From Gp7-AA10 sp041483175 (lineage in GTDB: Bacteria; Acidobacteriota; Thermoanaerobaculia; Gp7-AA8): a stretch of 25,920 nucleotides of DNA. The DNA is taken from the NCBI GenBank assembly GCA_041483175.1, contig JBGPFD010000023.1, forward strand, positions 1 to 25,920, given 5' to 3'. A program made the position numbers and the translations under genes. Shown here one piece after another: positions 22,525 to 25,920 of the stretch (position 1 is its first letter; the number at the start of each line of letters is the position of its first letter). Below the pieces are notes generated by a model that was not told the DNA's origin, did not search any database, and saw only the letters and a program-made list of their open reading frames with translations.

Positions 22525-23718
22525 ATGGCGCAACCGAAAATCGGGCGGAACGATCCATGCGCGTGCGGCTCGGGCAAGAAGTTCAAGAAGTGCTGCCTGG
22601 ATCAGCGGCTGAAGCCGAAGGTTATCTCTCTGCCCAGCGGTCAGCGGCGTAAGCCTACATTGCCGCGTGGTCTCACACTTCGCGAGATAGATCCGAACAA
22701 GCCCGAGCACCGAGCGATGATCCGGGAGTTCACCGAGAAATCGCAGCGCGCCCACTTCGGTCCGCCCGACCTGATCCGCACACCGTTCAACGGCTGGATC
22801 ATGCGCGCCTTCGGCGGCACGCTCACCTGGCGCAAGCCGACTGAAACATTCCACGAGTTTTGCGTGTGGGTGCTGAAGAAGACTTTCGGACAGGAATGGC
22901 TCGACGAGCAGTTCGCGCAACCGGTTGAGGACCGCCATGTCGTTGCGAAGTGGCTTACCGAACTTTCCGAGCTGCAGAAGCGCGACACTCCTCCGGGACA
23001 TAAGCCGGGGAACATCGTCAGCTCGATCCCGACTGGGGGTGCGCAGGAGGTTATCCTCCTGGGCCGCGATCTGCTGTATCTCGCTCAGCTCGGGAAACTC
23101 CCGGACCGTCTGATCGACCGCCTCCGCCACAAGGGAGAGTTTCAGGGAGCGTGGTACGAGGTCCGAATCGCAAGCGCGCTCGTCCACGGCGGCTTCGACA
23201 TCGAATGGCTCGACAAGAGGTCGGAAAGCCACTGCGAGTTCACTGCGAAGCACTCCTTCACTCAGGAGAAGTTCGCCGTCGAGGCGAAGAGCAAGCGTCG
23301 TTCTGGGCTGCTCAACGAACCGGGCGAGAAGGCGGAGGACGCGCGAGTTCTGGCGACCCGAAACTTCCGCGATGCTCTCAAGAAAGATGCGGATGGCTTG
23401 CCGCTTCTCGTTTTCATCGATGTGAATATGCCGCTCAGCGATTCGTTCGAGGATGCCGCGAAGCTCTGGGCGCAGCACATGGCCGACTTCATTGGCCCAA
23501 TGGGAATGAGTCCTTCCGATCCAGCGAAGTTCGCGTACGCCGTCTGCACGAACTTCAGCTATCACCAGAAGGAAGGGGAGTCGGTGCTGGGGCTCGCCGT
23601 GGTCTACGACAAGTTGCCGATGTTCTCTGTCCAGCCGACGAAATGTTTTGAACTGACTCGACACGCAGTCGAAGAAGGCCTGAAGCAGGTCGGATCGCTC
23701 CCCCCACACACTCTTTGA
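22525..23718 (+). CDS. SEC-C zinc-motif protein with PD-(D/E)XK nuclease-like domain
   Basis: The 397-residue product starts with a SEC-C zinc motif (GRNDPCACGSGKKFKKCC; ligands C12, C14, C23, C24). A mostly helical middle of ~185 residues follows. After it comes a stretch resembling a PD-(D/E)XK endonuclease core: helix Glu212 (WYEVRIASALVHGGFDIEWL), Glu238 in CEF, and E253-A-K255 in FAVEAKSK. This E...E...ExK spacing fits the fold but is judged by eye. SEC-C modules often serve as metal-binding adaptors on other proteins. The start ATG 22525 is chosen for its fit to SEC-C proteins; a GTG at 22483 is in frame, and neither has a good ribosome site. Likely role: nuclease effector of a defence or toxin function; inferred. 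Confidence 0.75.
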   Translation: MAQPKIGRNDPCACGSGKKFKKCCLDQRLKPKVISLPSGQRRKPTLPRGLTLREIDPNKPEHRAMIREFTEKSQRAHFGPPDLIRTPFNGWIMRAFGGTLTWRKPTETFHEFCVWVLKKTFGQEWLDEQFAQPVEDRHVVAKWLTELSELQKRDTPPGHKPGNIVSSIPTGGAQEVILLGRDLLYLAQLGKLPDRLIDRLRHKGEFQGAWYEVRIASALVHGGFDIEWLDKRSESHCEFTAKHSFTQEKFAVEAKSKRRSGLLNEPGEKAEDARVLATRNFRDALKKDADGLPLLVFIDVNMPLSDSFEDAAKLWAQHMADFIGPMGMSPSDPAKFAYAVCTNFSYHQKEGESVLGLAVVYDKLPMFSVQPTKCFELTRHAVEEGLKQVGSLPPHTL

Positions 23719-23787
23719 GCTAATTGCTCCCCTCTCGATGGCTTGGTTCACCGCACCACGGACGTATGATTCCGGCGAGGTGGAAAG

Positions 23788-24243
23788 ATGACAGACAAAG
23801 AGCAGGAGGTGCTCGCGAAAGCCATTTTTGGGCCGGAACAGAAGGTCCGAGAGCTTCGCTACGACGCCCGGCCGGACCTCATCGTCGTCGTAGAGGACGA
23901 CTACGGCACGTGCGAGAACCGGGTCACCGATGGAGACTGGCTCGATGAACCGGAGCTACGCCGGAGCTTTGAGACGTTGAAGCGCGGTCGCAAGGAAGAC
24001 ATCAGCGAATGGGAGTACCAGAAGAAACTGTCCGCTGAAATCGTCGACCACCTGAACGGAGCACCCGACCCAACGAACCGAATGCGCTGGCTCCCAAAGC
24101 TCGTCTACAACCGGTTTCTCGACGACTTCCGCTTGCACTTCCAGGAACTCGAAAAGTTGGTTAAGAATCCATCGACCGCGAACACGGCTGCTGTCATCGC
24201 TGAGTTGCAATCAATTCCATTTAGTTGGCAGAAGAGCCCGTAA
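23788..24243 (+). CDS. Unknown 151-residue island protein
   Basis: Not recognised. The product is soluble, acidic in the first half (VVVEDDYGTCENR, WLDEPELRRSFETL) and predicted helical in the second half (LPKLVYNRFLDDFRLHFQELEKLVKN). No catalytic motif or membrane segment is visible. A GAGGTGGAAAG sequence directly before ATG 23788 is a good ribosome site. It lies 69 nt downstream of the SEC-C gene on the same strand, so the two may form an operon and work together (for example effector and regulator or antitoxin), which is inference. Confidence 0.6.
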   Translation: MTDKEQEVLAKAIFGPEQKVRELRYDARPDLIVVVEDDYGTCENRVTDGDWLDEPELRRSFETLKRGRKEDISEWEYQKKLSAEIVDHLNGAPDPTNRMRWLPKLVYNRFLDDFRLHFQELEKLVKNPSTANTAAVIAELQSIPFSWQKSP

Positions 24244-24285
24244 CTAAAACGCCGCCCTTTCGAGCTGCGTTGCCAACCTCATTTG

Positions 24286-24513
24286 TTAAACGCGATTCGG
24301 CCAGTTCCACTGGCTCGGTCCATCGCCCTGTTGCACCGAGTGATTGAAGAACAATCCGCCGTACGTGCTGAACACGACCATTTCGACCGTGCCGTCTTCG
24401 TTGACCTTCTGTACGATGGCGGGCGACTGCTTCGGAGGGAACTTGCCATCCGCGCTGCCCGGATGGTTGTAAACCACGATGCGACCAATACTCGGCTGAG
24501 GATTTGCGTCCAT
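24286..24513 (-). CDS. Unknown 75-residue beta-rich protein
   Basis: Reads MDANPQPSIGRIVVYNHPGS at the start, then SPAIVQKV, EMVVFSTYGGLFF and a WNWP ending. This pattern is familiar from small uncharacterised, often phage- or island-associated proteins (inference from memory of the pattern, not a search). It is probably a small beta barrel. It converges on the 151-residue gene. No clear ribosome site is found at a normal distance from ATG 24513; a GGAAGG lies ~18 nt upstream. Confidence 0.65.
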   Translation of the reverse strand: MDANPQPSIGRIVVYNHPGSADGKFPPKQSPAIVQKVNEDGTVEMVVFSTYGGLFFNHSVQQGDGPSQWNWPNRV

Positions 24514-24601
24514 GTGATGAATGATGTGTTTGACCTTCCTTCATCTAAGCACGATCGCAGAAAAGCACAAACTGAAAGCTGTGCGTAAGTTGGGAGAAGG
24601 C

Positions 24602-24665
24602 CAACTACATATCAACTACGCGAGCGTGCCGTAGTGACGGCATTTCGCACATCGAAGTAGTTGAT
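24602..24665. repeat. Direct and inverted repeats next to the tRNA-side att site
   Basis: CAACTAC occurs at 24602-24608 and 24613-24619. ATCAACTAC (24611-24619) is inverted as GTAGTTGAT (24657-24665), and a TGCCG/CGGCA hairpin (24627-24642) lies between. The set is 19 bp from the right att repeat. Short repeated arms near att resemble recombinase arm or excisionase sites, but no matching enzyme is present. The 170 nt between the 75-residue gene and the tRNA contain no gene. Confidence 0.6.
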
Positions 24666-24683
24666 TTCGCAGGGGATGCTGAT

Positions 24684-24704
24684 TGGTCGGGGCAAGTGGA
24701 TTTG
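24684..24704. repeat. attR-like repeat within tRNA-Pro
   Basis: The tRNA-side copy of the 21-bp direct repeat; it forms the last 21 nt of tRNA-Pro, including the encoded CCA. See the copy at 22346-22366. Confidence 0.85.
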
Positions 24705-24761
24705 AACCACCGACCTCACGGTCCCGAACCGTGCGCTCTAACCAGGCTGAGCTATGCCCCG
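24684..24761 (-). tRNA. tRNA-Pro (anticodon CGG)
   Basis: A full cloverleaf of 78 nt with encoded CCA: acceptor CGGGGCA/TGCCCCG, D-stem GCTC/GAGC, anticodon stem CACGG/CCGTG with loop TTCGGGA (anticodon CGG, reading CCG), and T-stem GGTGG/CCACT with loop TTCAAAT. The 3' end serves as the att site of the adjacent small element, and the gene remains complete. Confidence 0.97.
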
Positions 24762-24800
24762 ATGAAGGCGTCGCGCCGTGGCGGCGCGAGAGAATCGCGG

Positions 24801-24829
24801 ATTCTAGGAGGATTCCGCCGGTCGGTCAA
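24801..24829 (-). promoter_or_regulatory. Strong sigma70-type promoter of tRNA-Pro
   Basis: On the minus strand, TTGACC (24824-24829), a 17-bp spacer and TAGAAT (24801-24806). Transcription would start near 24794, giving a ~33-nt leader that holds a perfect 8-bp hairpin TCGCGCCG/CGGCGCGA (24771-24789) before the tRNA. The rest of 24762-25063 has no gene I can support. Confidence 0.75.
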
Positions 24830-25063
24830 ACCGGCCCCTGCCGGCGTTCATTCCGCCGCGCGCCTAGCCAAACCGAGGGAACCATTGCGCGGAGGATCGC
24901 GGAAGATGTCCCGGCGAACGCGCCGCGAATTGCATCACGCCTGGCGTGAAATTCATCTTCGCTGCGACGCGCGGTGCCAAATCAGCAAGAAGTGTGCTTC
25001 CCGGTCCCTGCGGCGGAATCGGCGCAACTCGGCAGCACGTTTTCCGATAGGAAAGGACTCTCC

Positions 25064-25920
25064 ATGTTCAAGCGTATCGCCCTCGCACTCCTTCTGGCCG
25101 CGACCACAGCCGCGGCGCAGCAACCGCCGGCATTCGGCGAAAAACTCGATGTCAATCTCGTCCTTCTCGACGCGGTGGTCACCGACTCCCGCGGCCAACA
25201 GATCCTCGGCCTGGATAAGAACGACTTCGTGGTGAAAGAAAACGGTGTCCCGCAAACCATCGACTCCGTCGACTACTTCACCAATCGCCAGCTGCTCAAC
25301 CAGCCGGAAAGCCAGGCGCCGTTCAAGGCGGAGCGGGTGCACGAACAGCGCTACTTCATCTTTTTCTTCGACAAGCCGACGGCGGGCGCCGCGTTCTTTG
25401 GCCGCCTCTCGCTGGCACGCCGTGCGGTGAAGGATTTCGTCAAGGAAATGAAGCCGGCGGACATGGCCGCCGTGGTCGCTCATGACGCGCGGCTCAAGGT
25501 CTATAGCGACTTCACGTCGGACAAGAAACAGCTCGACAAGGCAGTCGACGACACCGCGATGTACGGACGCGGCGCCACCACCGCGGCGGCCCCGGCGAGC
25601 GGGCCATCCATCCTCCGGAGCATGGGTGACGACCGGCTGATCAGCGAGACGGGAACAGTCTACGAGGCGCTCGAGGCGCTGGGAGATGCCACGCACTCGA
25701 TTCGCGCGCGCAAGAACCTCGTGCTCTTTTCCGTCGGCATTCACGAAATGAGCGAGGAGGTTCGCAACGGCATGGTGATCAGCACCAGCCGTTACTACGA
25801 TCCGATGATCAGCGCTCTCAATCGTGCGAATGTGACCGTCTATCCGATCAACCTGCTCGACAATCCCAATCTGCCGCCGTTCGTGCACCAGACGCTGGAG
25901 CGCATCGCCGCCGACACAAA
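25064..25920 (+). CDS. VWFA-related Acidobacterial-type secreted protein (3' end beyond window)
   Basis: An open frame from ATG 25064 runs off the right edge (at least 285 residues). It has a Sec signal (about 1-19, ending AAAQ), then LDVNLVLLDAVVTDSRGQQILGL-x-KNDFVVKENG, a small beta domain characteristic of the VWFA-related proteins abundant in Acidobacteria. The VWA-like core (RYFIFFFDKPTAG..., LVLFSVGIHEMSEEV) follows. The classical MIDAS DxSxS is not intact; the strand ends FFFDKPTAG, as in several members. The substrate or ligand is unknown; extracellular. AAAGGA is 8 nt before the ATG. Partial because the window ends. Confidence 0.9.
   Translation, partial: MFKRIALALLLAATTAAAQQPPAFGEKLDVNLVLLDAVVTDSRGQQILGLDKNDFVVKENGVPQTIDSVDYFTNRQLLNQPESQAPFKAERVHEQRYFIFFFDKPTAGAAFFGRLSLARRAVKDFVKEMKPADMAAVVAHDARLKVYSDFTSDKKQLDKAVDDTAMYGRGATTAAAPASGPSILRSMGDDRLISETGTVYEALEALGDATHSIRARKNLVLFSVGIHEMSEEVRNGMVISTSRYYDPMISALNRANVTVYPINLLDNPNLPPFVHQTLERIAADT

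Larger units (their letters stand above)
22346..24704. mobile_element. Small integrase-less element inserted at tRNA-Pro(CGG)
   Basis: The segment is bounded by 21-bp direct repeats of the tRNA-Pro 3' end (22346-22366 and 24684-24704). The unit between the repeat starts is 2338 bp. It carries three genes (SEC-C/nuclease-like, 151-residue unknown, 75-residue unknown), none related to chromosomal neighbours, and visually less GC-rich non-coding ends. A 15-bp perfect palindrome, TCAGTAAGTTACTGA (22389-22403), lies inside the left end and inverted repeats lie inside the right end. No integrase or recombinase is encoded, so it is a remnant, a satellite mobilised in trans, or a minimal cargo island. 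Removing it would leave the tRNA gene intact. Confidence 0.7.

Noticed and set aside
22346..24704. Transposon or insertion sequence
   Set aside because: No transposase, no terminal inverted repeats at the borders; the direct repeats are tRNA sequence, which fits site-specific integration.

Overview
This is a high-GC bacterial chromosome segment, most likely from an Acidobacteriota genome. The clearest lineage clue is the partial gene at the right edge: a secreted protein with a VWFA-like domain of the kind typical of Acidobacteria. The large secreted Ig-like/beta-repeat protein at 19476-22343 and the Pro-rich response regulator at 16460-17845 fit the same group. The assignment rests on protein families, not on an rRNA gene.

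Layout from left to right. Positions 1-290 hold two copies of a 145-bp tandem repeat containing paired hairpins. They abut a zinc-ribbon gene (-) and a divergent QueD-like gene (+). DUF1802 and membrane-anchored J-domain genes follow. At 2712-4108 lies a SigR/RsrA-type sigma/anti-sigma pair with a SigR-like promoter (GGGAAT-N18-GTT) in front, then a RdgB/HAM1-like NTP pyrophosphatase and a 55-residue small protein with a clear terminator. A cell-wall amino-sugar salvage operon, murQ-anmK-nagA-nagB (5628-9679), could convert 1,6-anhydroMurNAc to fructose-6-phosphate. A GNAT acetyltransferase and a cold-shock protein follow. On the minus strand, gpmI, a histidine-phosphatase gene and argS overlap by 4 nt each (11257-15403), preceded by DUF4177 and GDPD genes. 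On the plus strand come the response regulator, overlapping a PduO-type cobalamin adenosyltransferase gene, then a convergent S1/P1-nuclease/phospholipase-C-like secreted protein and the 955-residue secreted protein.

The most notable region is 22346-24704. A 21-bp direct repeat matching the 3' end of an intact tRNA-Pro(CGG) gene (24684-24761, -) recurs 2338 bp away, 2 bp past the stop codon of the 955-residue protein gene. This looks like attL/attR of a very small tRNA-integrated element with no integrase. Its cargo is a SEC-C zinc-motif protein with a PD-(D/E)XK-like nuclease signature, an unknown 151-residue protein, and a convergent unknown 75-residue protein. Inverted repeats lie next to the att site on the tRNA side. 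This is the best candidate here for an undescribed (possibly defensive) system.

Several dispersed palindromic repeats are also present. One appears to supply the ribosome-binding site of nagB, and another lies in frame within the histidine-phosphatase gene.
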